A stretch of DNA of 64,000 bases from UBA981 sp942490995 (GTDB lineage Bacteria > Pseudomonadota > Gammaproteobacteria > Ga0077536): contig CALOBG010000070.1 in NCBI GenBank assembly GCA_942490995.1, positions 85,890 through 149,889 on the forward strand, written 5' to 3'. A program made the position numbers and the translations under genes. This document shows, piece by piece, positions 1 to 8,582 of this stretch. Numbering within the stretch: position 1 is the first letter of the stretch; each line of letters begins with the position of its first letter. The notes below the pieces were generated by a model. The model made no database searches and had not been told where the DNA came from. It saw nothing but the letters and a program-made list of their open reading frames with translations.

Positions 1-2291
1 CGATCTGGCTGGTGGCAAACCTCGCCGCCCTCGGCGCCGTAACCACCGTCGCCGTTAGCGCCAGCGGATTAATGATCGCCTGGGCCAGCTTCATCCTGCT
101 CAACGCTGCGCTTTACGCAGCGGTCCGGACCGGCATCGCGCGCGACGCGGACCTCGAAAACAGCAGCGCTTTCAATACCGGCGTCGGCGCCGCGCTCGGT
201 CTTGGTTGGGGCGCCGGCGTGGCGCTGCTGCTGCCATTCGCGGGCGGCAGCGGTCTGGCCGTGCTGATGAGCACCGCGTTCGCGCTCGCGCTGGTCGCGA
301 TCGCGGTATTCGATGAGCAGCGCGCAGCGTTCATCTATTTCCTTACCACCTTCTCGACCCTTGCCATCGCTGGCCTGCTCAGCGACGGACGCTACCCGGC
401 GCTCGCGCTGTGGGTGGTGATTGGCAGTGCGGCGCTGCTCATGATCGCCACGGTATATCACCGCTCCCATCAACACCTGCGCGCGGTCGTCGCGACATTA
501 CTGGAAGCGACCAACACTGTAACCGGCGAGTCCGCACCGCAACGTCTGACCGCGGACAATCTCGCCACCGTGGCGAAGGGTAAGGCCCTGGCCTTGCAGC
601 AGCTCCGCCGCGCCAATGATCGCAACCGTCGACTGTTGCGCGCCGTCGGCGACGCCGTCGTGGCGACCGACACTCACGGCAGCATCGACTACCTCAACCC
701 GGTTGCCGAAGTCCTGCTCGGCTGGACCCTGAAAGAGCTCAAGGGCCTGCCGATCGAGGTCGGCATGAAAATCGTGGTCCCGCCTGACCACGGTAACCAG
801 GCGCGTGATGTATTCGAGCAGACCCGTCTCACCCGGCGTGCTCAGTACGGTGACGAACATTGCCAACTGGTGCGGCGCGACGGCGCAGTTTATGGCATCG
901 AATACATGGTGACGCCGGTCAAAAACGGCGCAGGCGCGTTTCTCGGCGCGATGTACCTGATCAGGGACGTCACCGAAAAGCGCCACCGCGCCGAAACCAT
1001 CGCCTGGCAGGCAACCCACGATGCGCTGACCGGCGCCATCAATCGCACGGAATTCGAAGCGCGCTTGAAAAAGCTCGTCCAGCATACCCCGCGCGAATCC
1101 GCCAACGTCCACGCGCTGTTGTTTATCGATGTCGACAACTTCAAGTTCATCAACGACAGTTACGGCCACGCCGCCGGCGACGCCGCGCTGAAAACCCTGG
1201 CCGACGTCCTGCGCACCCGGATCCGTGGCGCCGATACGCTGGGGCGGGTCGGTGGTGACGAATTCAGCGCCTTGCTGTACCGCTGCAGTGGCGAAAAAGC
1301 CCGCCTCATCGGCGAAAGCGTCCGCGTTGCTGTCGAACGCCACGAATTCCGCTGGCAATCGATAGACCTGCCGATTTCGCTCAGTATCGGCATCGTCGAA
1401 ATCAACGACCAATGCAAATCGATCGCGGAGATCGTTCGGGCCGCCGATTCGGCCTGTTATGCGGCGAAGCGTTCCGGTCGCAATCGCGTGCGCGTTTTCG
1501 ATCCGGATCGCGACGGCAGCCGTGTGCAGACGCGGGTGTTTGATTTCGTCAAAGACATTCAGGCCGCGATCCACGGCAACCATATCGAGATGTTTTATCG
1601 CCCGCTCCATGGCACGCGCGCGGAACAGGGCGGACCGTATTGCGAACTCAGTGTCGCGATCCGCGATTCAGACGGCGAACTCGTTCCCAGGCTCGAACTC
1701 GCGGAACTGGCGCGCCGTTACCATCTCAGCGAAGAGATCGATCGCTGGTCGATCAAAGCGACCATCGACGCGCTGCAGCTCAAGCACCCGGCTTTGCGCG
1801 ACATGGCCCTGGTGCTGGTACCCATTTCGCTGCAATCCATCAACGACGAACGCCTGCTCGACTACATCACCGCACAACTCGAGGATAACGCCGGCGTCGG
1901 CGACCGGCTTGGTTTCGCCTTCGAAGAGGCCGACCTGGCCGGCAATCGAGAGTACATCCGTTATTTCGTATCGACGCTCAAACAGTTCGGCTGCCGCTTC
2001 ATGGTCAGCGACGTGGGTTTCGGTTCACAGGCGGTCGAACTGCTGAAATCCGTGCACGCGGATTTCCTCGGTATCCGCGGTGGCCTGGTGCGCAACATGC
2101 TCCACAGCACGGTCGACTACGAAGTGGTGCTGGGTCTGAGCCGTATCGCCCAAGCGTTGGATATGCGCACCGTTGCCGCTGATGCCGACACCGGTGCGTT
2201 GCGCGACGCGCTGACAAAAATGGGCATCGATTACACCTGCGGGCAATTGCTCGACCAGCCACGCGCACTGGCCCTGGGCGCCAAGCCCTGA
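1..2291 (+). CDS. Membrane PAS-GGDEF protein with degenerate EAL domain (5' partial)
   Basis: Probable c-di-GMP signalling protein. The frame is open from base 1 (a GTG at 12 is only the first visible start), so the true N-terminus lies outside the window. Residue numbers count from that GTG. Residues 1-155 are hydrophobic with several membrane segments, followed by a linker and a PAS domain (about 205-325). The GGDEF domain has an intact GGDEF motif at 414-418 and an RxxD inhibitory site (RGAD, 405-408) five residues before it, so diguanylate cyclase activity is plausible. The C-terminal 240 residues resemble EAL domains, but the EAL signature, the DDFGTG loop (here SDVGFG) and the LKID motif (here LGIR) are altered. 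Phosphodiesterase activity is therefore unlikely and this part may be a c-di-GMP-binding or structural module. Confidence 0.88.
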   Translation, partial: IWLVANLAALGAVTTVAVSASGLMIAWASFILLNAALYAAVRTGIARDADLENSSAFNTGVGAALGLGWGAGVALLLPFAGGSGLAVLMSTAFALALVAIAVFDEQRAAFIYFLTTFSTLAIAGLLSDGRYPALALWVVIGSAALLMIATVYHRSHQHLRAVVATLLEATNTVTGESAPQRLTADNLATVAKGKALALQQLRRANDRNRRLLRAVGDAVVATDTHGSIDYLNPVAEVLLGWTLKELKGLPIEVGMKIVVPPDHGNQARDVFEQTRLTRRAQYGDEHCQLVRRDGAVYGIEYMVTPVKNGAGAFLGAMYLIRDVTEKRHRAETIAWQATHDALTGAINRTEFEARLKKLVQHTPRESANVHALLFIDVDNFKFINDSYGHAAGDAALKTLADVLRTRIRGADTLGRVGGDEFSALLYRCSGEKARLIGESVRVAVERHEFRWQSIDLPISLSIGIVEINDQCKSIAEIVRAADSACYAAKRSGRNRVRVFDPDRDGSRVQTRVFDFVKDIQAAIHGNHIEMFYRPLHGTRAEQGGPYCELSVAIRDSDGELVPRLELAELARRYHLSEEIDRWSIKATIDALQLKHPALRDMALVLVPISLQSINDERLLDYITAQLEDNAGVGDRLGFAFEEADLAGNREYIRYFVSTLKQFGCRFMVSDVGFGSQAVELLKSVHADFLGIRGGLVRNMLHSTVDYEVVLGLSRIAQALDMRTVAADADTGALRDALTKMGIDYTCGQLLDQPRALALGAKP

Positions 2292-2306
2292 GCGCAGTCC
2301 GGGTCC

Positions 2307-2954
2307 TTATGTTCGAGGCTGTCGGTAACGCCGCGCCAGCCAGTAATCGACGCTGAACCAGCGTCCGGCGCCGAGGAAAAACAGCGCGACCAGCATTATG
2401 AAATAGGTCGCCGCCCACTCGATGCCGTTGTTCGAAACCACAAAATTACCGTGCTCGGTCAGCCATTCGTAATGGCCGTGCTCGCGCAGGATGGCGCGCG
2501 CGCGATCGAGCCGTTCGATGGCCGCTCCCGCCTCGCTGGACGGATACGGACTCTTGAGATCGTGGATCGCCTGCCAGCCATGGTCGAGGTGCACGGTGGT
2601 AACCGCAACTACCATAGTGAAGATGAGCGGAATGCAGATCCAGCGCACTGCCAACCCCAACGCCAGGGCGATGGCGCCGAAGTACTCGGCCGCCCACGCC
2701 AGGATCGCCATCAGCAGCGGCGCCGGCAAGCCGAGTCCCCAGTCCGGGTTGCCGAACCAGGCGGCGGTCTGTTCCAGGCCTCGGGCCGGATTAAAGGTTC
2801 CACCGTCGGCGAAAGGATCCCATTTGTTCATGCCGGCGACGAAAAAAACCGGCACCAGGTAGATGCGCAATAACAGCGGCGCAACAAAATCGAGATGGCG
2901 GCTCACATCGAGCAGACCCTGGGCCTTGTTCGCGGCGTTAAGCAACGCAGTCAT
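2307..2954 (-). CDS. hvfX: DoxX family membrane protein, HvfX-like
   Basis: Integral membrane protein of 215 aa with four predicted hydrophobic segments, of the DoxX family. The length, the long hydrophilic insert in the middle and the C-terminal stretch LTEHGNF...NNGIEWAATYFIM match my recollection of the HvfX subgroup, which accompanies copper-binding RiPP genes hvfA, hvfB and hvfC. The ATG at 2954 has a strong GGGGGAG ribosome-binding site. It lies 164 bp downstream of the glutamate-synthase-like gene on the same strand and could share the hvf transcript. The biochemical role of HvfX is not established. A plain DoxX protein is the alternative, but the context favours HvfX. Confidence 0.8.
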   Translation of the reverse strand: MTALLNAANKAQGLLDVSRHLDFVAPLLLRIYLVPVFFVAGMNKWDPFADGGTFNPARGLEQTAAWFGNPDWGLGLPAPLLMAILAWAAEYFGAIALALGLAVRWICIPLIFTMVVAVTTVHLDHGWQAIHDLKSPYPSSEAGAAIERLDRARAILREHGHYEWLTEHGNFVVSNNGIEWAATYFIMLVALFFLGAGRWFSVDYWLARRYRQPRT

Positions 2955-3118
2955 GACGATTCTCCCCCGAGTTCGACGGCCACCTGCAGGCGACAGTTTC
3001 CTGGAACGGTTTCAGTGATCAAGGTGGGGGCGGCGCGTAGCCGCCACGCACGGCATGCAATGATCGGTCGGTAGTTTGATTGGTGCGGCGGAGAAAGTTC
3101 CGCGCACGGAACCCCTGA

Positions 3119-4639
3119 TCAGGCGCTCTGCTGACCGAGACCGGGGACCTTGATGGCCTGAATGTCGGGATACAACTCGTTGAGCGGTACGGAACGGCCA
3201 TTGGCCTGCACAATTCGACAATGGCGGCGCTTGAGACGCCGTGGCTCGGCGACGCCACAGGAATGGGCGATGACGCCGACCTCGTGGTGCATGTTCTGAG
3301 CATAGCGACAGACACGTTCGGCCTTGTCGGTTGGGTCGAGGCCGCGCTGCAGACGCTTGTCGTGGGTGGTGATGCCGGTCGGGCAGGTATTTCGATTGCA
3401 CTGCAAGGCCTGGATACAGCCAAGCGCAAACATGAAACCGCGCGCGGAGCAGATAAAATCGGCGCCGGTGCAAATTGCCCAGGCCACTTCCGAGGGCGTA
3501 ATGAGCTTGCCGCTGGCAATGATCTTGGTACGGTCGCGCAGTCCGAATTCCTTCAGCTTGTCGACCACCATGGGCAGGCTTTCGCGTAGCGGCAGGCCGA
3601 CATTGTCTATCAGACTCATCGGCGCGGCGCCGGTACCGCCCTCACCGCTGTCAACGGTAATAAAGTCCGGTGCGGTGTCCAGCCCGCGCTCGTGGATGGC
3701 TAGAAACAGTTTCTCCAGCCAGTCGGTGGAGCTGATGACGGCCTTGAAGCCGGTCGGTTTGCCGGTTACGCGACGGATCCGCTGGAGCATATCGAGAAGA
3801 TCATTTTCGTTATTGATCTCCGGGTGGCGGTTGGGGCTGATCGAGGCGACGCCAACCGGAATACCGCGGATCGCGGCGATCTCCGGCGTGACCTTGATGG
3901 CCGGCAGAATGCCGCCCTTGCCCGGCTTGGCGCCTTGCGAAAGCTTCAACTCGAACATGCGCACCGCTTCGTGGGCCGCGATCGCGCGCAGTTTGTCGTC
4001 GCTTAACTGACCGCGCTCGTCGCGCACGCCGTACTTGGCGGTTCCGATCTGGAACACGATATCGGCGCCACCCTCCAGATGGTAGGGTGACAAGCCGCCT
4101 TCGCCGGTATTCATCCAGATCCCGGCCTTGGCCGCGCCACGCGACAGCGCCAGCGCCGCCGGCTTCGACACCGCGCCATAACTCATGCCGGAAATATTGA
4201 AAATGGCATTGGTGCGGAATGGCTTTTCGCAGCCGGCGCCGATCGTCACTTCGCGCGGCTCGACCGCGTCCTCGTCGAGGGTGGGATAGGCGGTGTTGAC
4301 GAAGATTACCGTTCCCGGCGGGCGCAGGTCCTTGGTTGATCCGAACGCGATGGTGCTGTCGACGCCCTTCGCGGCCCGATACGCCCAGGAGCGTTCGGCG
4401 CGGTTAAAGGGCATTTCTTCGCGATCCATGGCGAAAAAATACTGGCGGAAAAATTCGCCCAGGTCCTCGAAGTAGTAGCGTAACCGACCGATGACCGGAT
4501 AGTTGCGGCGCACCGCGTGGGTGGTCTGGGTAACGTCGATAACGTAGATGGCAACCAGGGCCAGGACACCAAGGCCGAGCAGGATCACGAACAGCGCGGC
4601 AAACGCATTGACCACATGCATGAACGTCGACACTTCCAT
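3119..4639 (-). CDS. FMN-binding glutamate synthase-like protein with N-terminal membrane anchor
   Basis: 506-aa protein of the FMN-binding glutamate synthase family (GltB central and FMN domains only). An N-terminal hydrophobic segment (about 10-35) should anchor it in the membrane with the enzyme domain in the cytoplasm. Family features seen include GMSYGAVS, NTGEGGLSPYH, QGAKPGKGG, DSGEGGTGAAP and the cysteine stretch CNRNTCPTGITTHD, which in glutamate synthases lies near the iron-sulfur site. There is no glutaminase domain and no NADPH-binding small subunit nearby, so the reaction is unknown; a stand-alone FMN oxidoreductase is likely. It sits between hvfC and the DoxX gene on the same strand, 104 bp after hvfC. 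Its placement suggests, but does not prove, a part in the RiPP locus. Confidence 0.85.
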   Translation of the reverse strand: MEVSTFMHVVNAFAALFVILLGLGVLALVAIYVIDVTQTTHAVRRNYPVIGRLRYYFEDLGEFFRQYFFAMDREEMPFNRAERSWAYRAAKGVDSTIAFGSTKDLRPPGTVIFVNTAYPTLDEDAVEPREVTIGAGCEKPFRTNAIFNISGMSYGAVSKPAALALSRGAAKAGIWMNTGEGGLSPYHLEGGADIVFQIGTAKYGVRDERGQLSDDKLRAIAAHEAVRMFELKLSQGAKPGKGGILPAIKVTPEIAAIRGIPVGVASISPNRHPEINNENDLLDMLQRIRRVTGKPTGFKAVISSTDWLEKLFLAIHERGLDTAPDFITVDSGEGGTGAAPMSLIDNVGLPLRESLPMVVDKLKEFGLRDRTKIIASGKLITPSEVAWAICTGADFICSARGFMFALGCIQALQCNRNTCPTGITTHDKRLQRGLDPTDKAERVCRYAQNMHHEVGVIAHSCGVAEPRRLKRRHCRIVQANGRSVPLNELYPDIQAIKVPGLGQQSA

Positions 4640-4743
4640 GGATACTCTCCCGTGGCGATGGTTACCAAAGACGAACTGAGCGGTCGCTGCTCCGCGAGTA
4701 TGCCCGATCGTGGCTACTTGCGGCGCGCCCAGCGGACGCCGGT

Positions 4744-5511
4744 TCAGACGCTGGCGGCGACGGTCCCGAGAATTATGTCCTTGTCGAGAAACGACTGCAG
4801 CATCGCCCCACCCGCCTCGACGATAAGTTTAGCGTCCGGATGGTGTAATTCTTCAGCGATTTGTTCGAGCAGGGCCAGACCCCGACGACCATGGTTATCG
4901 ATGACCAGTTCCAGGAGACGCGCTGAAACCGCGTTCAGCTCGAGAAAACCGGCTTCGTCGCTGCGCCGTCGGAAGACCACCAGGTAGGTCGGTTCCTCGG
5001 ACGCCACCGCGGGCTGGAACTGCGGACCGATGCGATGCACCGGGAAACTGTAGGCCTGGGGGCGCATGACTGGATTGGGGACCGGGCTCGCGCTGAGCAG
5101 GTCGGTGACGGCGTCGACTTCGATGGCGTCGATTTCGCGCACGTCGAACAGCACCTCGGCTTCCAGCCACTCGTAGTGCGCAAGTTCGCGCAGAAACGGT
5201 GGATCGTCCGGATCGTCGCGCTCCTCGGCGAGGTAATGCAGAAACTCCTGCGGCATTCTCGGAAACAGGCCGGTCCGGGCCCGGTGGCAGGAGAAGTAAT
5301 CGCGGATCATCGCGTGCCAGCGCTGGTCGTCGGTCAGCTCACGCAGGACCGGGAATGCGTTGGCCATGAAACCCTCGACATTCTTGTACAGCAGATCGCG
5401 ATAAATCTTCAGGCGCCGGTCTTCGACACCCTCGGGCGCGGGATTGTGCTCCGGATCGCGCATATGCGCGGTGAAGCGGTACTGGATGTCGCGAAAACCG
5501 GGCTCAGGCAT
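4744..5511 (-). CDS. hvfC: HvfC/BufC family (DUF2063) RiPP maturation partner
   Basis: 255-aa protein with an N-terminal DUF2063 region, once called a putative DNA-binding domain. This family partners DUF692/MNIO enzymes in making copper-binding RiPPs and is thought to present the precursor peptide. I chose the ATG at 5511 because it gives the conserved start (MPEPGFRDIQ) and overlaps the hvfB stop by 8 bp, implying translational coupling. Upstream in-frame sequence is just antisense-like hvfB coding. The family segment KIYRDLLYKNVEGFMANAFPVL-type is recognisable around residues 33-55. Cytoplasmic, no signal peptide. Confidence 0.85.
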   Translation of the reverse strand: MPEPGFRDIQYRFTAHMRDPEHNPAPEGVEDRRLKIYRDLLYKNVEGFMANAFPVLRELTDDQRWHAMIRDYFSCHRARTGLFPRMPQEFLHYLAEERDDPDDPPFLRELAHYEWLEAEVLFDVREIDAIEVDAVTDLLSASPVPNPVMRPQAYSFPVHRIGPQFQPAVASEEPTYLVVFRRRSDEAGFLELNAVSARLLELVIDNHGRRGLALLEQIAEELHHPDAKLIVEAGGAMLQSFLDKDIILGTVAASV

Positions 5512-6355
5512 AGCGCGCGTCGGCGCCATCGCGCCGTGCCGCGAGCTGCGCACGGCGGACGAGTTCGAGCTCATCGAGCAGGGTCGCGAGCGGCGGGATA
5601 TTGAAATCGCGTTCGAGCAGGGTCGGGAACACGCCGAAGTGGGCATAGGCCGCATCGAGCAGGCGCCAGACCGGGTCGATGACGTCGGCACCATGGGTGT
5701 CGACGATCAGGTCATCCGCCTCGTTGTAGTGCCCGGCGATGTGTGCATAAGCGATCCGCTCGCCGGGCAGACCATGCAGAAACTCGAGCGCGTCATAACC
5801 GTGATTGACGCTGTTCACATAGATGTTATTGATGTCGAGGAGCAGATCGCAGTCGGCCTGCTTCAGCACGGTATTGATAAATTCGAGTTCGGTCATCTCC
5901 GCGCCAGGGGCGCAGTAGTAAGACGCATTCTCCAGCACCAGGCGACGCCCGAGGATGTCCTGAACGCGCTCGACGCGCCCTACCACGTGCTCGACCGCCT
6001 CGGCTGTAAACGGGATCGGCATCAGGTCGTAAAGATGGCCGTCGTCGGCGCAGTAGGTCAGGTGCTCGCTGTAACAACGGATCTGGTGCTGGTCGAGAAA
6101 CTGCCGAATGCGCTTGATGAACGGCTCGTCGAGCGGCTCGGGGCCACCGATGTTCAGGGACAGGCCGTGACAGAGAAATGGTTTGCTTTCCGTGAAGCGG
6201 CGAAAGCGCCGGCCCAGCGCCCCGCCGAGATCGATCCAGTTTTCGGGCGCGACCTCGTAGAAATCAATATTCGACGGACCAAGGTTTTCCAGCGGGCGCA
6301 TCAGCGCCCGCCGGAAACCCAGTCCGGCACCCGCTACGGGGTACTCAGACCTCAT
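5504..6355 (-). CDS. hvfB: HvfB/MNIO family (DUF692) multinuclear non-heme iron oxidase
   Basis: 283-aa DUF692 protein, a TIM-barrel multinuclear non-heme iron enzyme. Relatives (MbnB, HvfB/BufB) oxidise cysteines in precursor peptides to oxazolone/thioamide-type groups. Metal-ligand candidates in order are H63, E97-H98, E142-N143, D174-N176-N177, H205, H209, D219-H221 and E248, all at positions conserved in the family. It follows directly on the precursor gene: its ATG overlaps the stop of the frameshifted precursor ORF (ATGA), or lies 33 bp after the stop of the repeat frame. It overlaps hvfC by 8 bp. The expected substrate is the EGKCG-rich product of the preceding gene. The start codon lies in a perfect inverted repeat (6353-6372). 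Confidence 0.9.
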   Translation of the reverse strand: MRSEYPVAGAGLGFRRALMRPLENLGPSNIDFYEVAPENWIDLGGALGRRFRRFTESKPFLCHGLSLNIGGPEPLDEPFIKRIRQFLDQHQIRCYSEHLTYCADDGHLYDLMPIPFTAEAVEHVVGRVERVQDILGRRLVLENASYYCAPGAEMTELEFINTVLKQADCDLLLDINNIYVNSVNHGYDALEFLHGLPGERIAYAHIAGHYNEADDLIVDTHGADVIDPVWRLLDAAYAHFGVFPTLLERDFNIPPLATLLDELELVRRAQLAARRDGADARYA

Positions 6356-6810
6356 GCCACCGTGGTGGCATGCTGCGGTACGGCTGGATCAGCCGCCGCA
6401 TTTGCCTTCGCCGCCCTTGGACTCGCCGCATTTGCCTTCGCCGCCCTTGGACTCACCGCATTTGCCTTCGCCGCCCTTGGACTCACCGCATTTGCCTTCG
6501 CCGCCCTTGGACTCACCGCATTTGCCTTCGCCGCCACCCCGCATTTGCCTTCGCCACCCTTGGACTCGCCGCATTTGCCTTCGCCGCCCTTGGACTCGCC
6601 GCATTTGCCTTCGCCGCCCTTGGACTCGCCGCATTTGCCTTCGCCACATTTGCCTTCGCCATGGCTGTCAGCAACCATGTAGCCGCTGCCGTACTCAACC
6701 GCCGCGAAGGGGTTGTCCGCTGCATTAGCGATCGGCGACGCCGCCAGGGTTACCGCGAACGTGGCGCCGAGCGCTGCTGCAATCGGCTTCAATTGGATTT
6801 TCTTATCCAT
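6352..6810 (-). CDS. hvfA: HvfA-like secreted EGKCG-repeat RiPP precursor, frameshifted in the repeat tract
   Basis: Precursor of a copper-binding RiPP (HvfA/'oxazolin' type). The ATG at 6810 has a strong AGGAGA ribosome-binding site. A Sec signal peptide of about 30 aa ends at PIANA-AD, followed by a short linker and then EGKCG motifs alternating with ESKGG. Only five EGKCG copies are in the starting frame. Between the copies at 6541 and 6518 the period drops from 30 to 23 bp, moving the other five copies into another frame. The displayed ORF then continues as an alanine-rich tail to an ATGA overlap with hvfB. In the shifted frame the repeats end in EGKCGG and a stop at 6391-6389, which looks like the ancestral C-terminus. 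Either a real deletion shortened the peptide or the assembly lost 7 bases. Confidence 0.82.
   Translation of the reverse strand: MDKKIQLKPIAAALGATFAVTLAASPIANAADNPFAAVEYGSGYMVADSHGEGKCGEGKCGESKGGEGKCGESKGGEGKCGESKGGEGKCGVAAKANAVSPRAAKANAVSPRAAKANAVSPRAAKANAASPRAAKANAAADPAVPQHATTVA
6353..6372. promoter_or_regulatory. Perfect inverted repeat covering the hvfB start codon
   Basis: Nine base pairs on each side of a 2-nt centre (about eight pairs with a realistic loop) form a hairpin that includes the hvfB ATG (6355-6353). In mRNA it could mask the start codon until ribosomes finishing hvfA open it. Seen in sequence; function inferred. Confidence 0.5.
6389..6660. repeat. 30-bp tandem coding repeats (EGKCG/ESKGG units)
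   Basis: Nearly identical 30-bp units, each coding for EGKCG plus ESKGG on the minus strand. EGKCG-coding blocks start (plus strand) at 6398, 6428, 6458, 6488, 6518, 6541, 6571, 6601, 6631 and 6646. The step is 30 bp except 23 bp between 6518 and 6541, and 15 bp for the last pair, where no ESKGG intervenes. Units are all but identical at DNA level, so slippage or recombination could change copy number. Confidence 0.92.
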
Positions 6811-7028
6811 GTATGTCGTCTCCTGAATCTACAGTTACGTGAAGTCAAGCTTCGCTCAGCGCGAAGTTTCGTGTGTGGAATTCATCTGCACCTGAGCAAG
6901 CCGGACCGACCCGCAGCGCAAGCCCACTCCCAGAGCTCCCAAGCATAGACCAGACCCGGGCCACGAAGTTTCCTCGGTCACGGCACGAAACCGCGCCCCG
7001 AGGCTATCGCCGGACCGGTAATGACCGT

Positions 7029-8570
7029 TCAGGTCGCGCCACCCGTGTCGCCATCGTCGGCCGCTGCCGCCGCATTCTGCGCACGCAGGTGCGGAAACAG
7101 CAGCACATCGCGGATCGAGGGGGCGTCGGTGAGCAGCATGACCAGGCGGTCGATGCCGATCCCTTCGCCGGCCGTCGGCGGCATGCCGTGTTCGAGGGCG
7201 CGGATGTAATCGGCATCGAAGTGCATCGCCTCGGCGTCGCCGCTGTCGCGTTCGGCAACCTGGGCGTGAAAGCGCTCGGCCTGGTCATCGGGATCGTTGA
7301 GCTCGGAGAAGCCGTTGGCGATTTCGCGCCCGGCAACAAAAAATTCGAAACGATCGGTCACGAACGGGTCGCGTTCGTTGCGCCGCGCCAGCGGCGAAAC
7401 TTCGGCCGGGTAGGCGGTGATGAAAGTCGGCCCGGTGAGATGGGGTTCGGCAGTTTTCTCGAAAATTTCGACGAGCACCTTGCCGCGTCCATAGCTGGCT
7501 TGCAGCGCCACGCCGAGGCGTTTCGCGAGCGCGCGTGCAGCGTCGAGATCGGCCAGATCGGCGGCCGTGACCCCGGGGTTGTGCGCGACGATAGCCTCGA
7601 GCACGGTCATGCGTGCAAACGGGCTGCCGAAATCGCAGCGCTGGCCCTGGTAAACGAACTCGCTCGAACCGGTGATCGCGACGGTCAGTTCCCGCAGCAT
7701 GGTTTCGGTCAGCGCCATGAGGTCTTCGTAATCGGCAAACGCCTGGTAGAATTCGAGCATCGTGAATTCAGGGTTATGCCGCGTCGACAGACCTTCGTTG
7801 CGAAAATTGCGATTGATTTCGTAAACCTTCTCGAAGCCGCCGACCACCAGGCGCTTCAAATACAGCTCCGGCGCCACGCGCAGGTAGAGATCCATCTCGA
7901 GGCTGTTGTGGTGAGTGATGAAGGGTCGGGCACTGGCGCCGCCGGGGATGGTCTGCATCATCGGCGTCTCGACTTCGAGGAAATCGCGCCGGTTGAGGAA
8001 AGCGCGCACGAAGTCGATGACCGCGGTGCGCGTGCGGAACGTTGCCCGGGTCTGGTCGTTCATGATCAAATCGAGATAACGCTGCCGATAACGGGCTTCG
8101 ATATCGGTCAATCCGTGCCACTTTTCGGGCAGCGGCCGCAGCGCCTTGGTCAGCAGCCGAAGATCGTCGACCAGCACTGAAAGCTCGCCTTTCTGAGTAC
8201 GGAACATGGTACCGCTGGCGCCAACGATATCGCCGAGGTCCCATTTCTTGAAATCGGCGTAGACACCCTCCGCCAGCGCATCGCGTTTGACGTAGAGCTG
8301 GATCTGTCCGCTCATGTCCTTGAGGTTGGCGAAGCTGGCCTTGCCCATCACGCGCTGGGTCATCATGCGCCCGGCCACCGCGACCCGCACCGGGCTGTGC
8401 TCGAGCTGTTCGGCGCTGCTCGCGGCGTAGCGCTCGTGCAGCTCCGCGGCGAGGGCGTCGCGGCGAAAATCGTTGGGGTAAGCGACGCCGTTGGCGCGCA
8501 GCTGATCGAGTTTCGCGCGTCGCTGCTGGACGAGTTGCGCTTCGCTCGAACCGGTCTCCTTGTCAGCCAT
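7029..8570 (-). CDS. lysS: Lysyl-tRNA synthetase, class II
   Basis: 513-aa cytoplasmic enzyme charging tRNA-Lys. It has an N-terminal OB-fold anticodon-binding domain (about 60-150) and a class II catalytic core: motif 2 around FRNEGLSTRHNPEFTMLEF and motif 3 around GEGIGIDRLVMLLT near the C-terminus. Length fits the bacterial family (about 500 aa). It lies 12 bp after prfB on the same strand, the usual prfB-lysS pairing in gammaproteobacteria. Confidence 0.97.
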   Translation of the reverse strand: MADKETGSSEAQLVQQRRAKLDQLRANGVAYPNDFRRDALAAELHERYAASSAEQLEHSPVRVAVAGRMMTQRVMGKASFANLKDMSGQIQLYVKRDALAEGVYADFKKWDLGDIVGASGTMFRTQKGELSVLVDDLRLLTKALRPLPEKWHGLTDIEARYRQRYLDLIMNDQTRATFRTRTAVIDFVRAFLNRRDFLEVETPMMQTIPGGASARPFITHHNSLEMDLYLRVAPELYLKRLVVGGFEKVYEINRNFRNEGLSTRHNPEFTMLEFYQAFADYEDLMALTETMLRELTVAITGSSEFVYQGQRCDFGSPFARMTVLEAIVAHNPGVTAADLADLDAARALAKRLGVALQASYGRGKVLVEIFEKTAEPHLTGPTFITAYPAEVSPLARRNERDPFVTDRFEFFVAGREIANGFSELNDPDDQAERFHAQVAERDSGDAEAMHFDADYIRALEHGMPPTAGEGIGIDRLVMLLTDAPSIRDVLLFPHLRAQNAAAAADDGDTGGAT

Positions 8571-8582
8571 TACCGGGTGCCC

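Noticed and set aside
6389..6660. CRISPR-like array of 30-bp repeats
   Set aside because: The repeats are contiguous with no unique spacers and they code for EGKCG/ESKGG in frame with a signal peptide.
6354..6948. Plus-strand proline- or arginine-rich ORFs across the repeat tract
   Set aside because: Tandem repeats without stop codons leave several frames open. These have no ribosome-binding site and no family match, and they lie antisense to hvfA.
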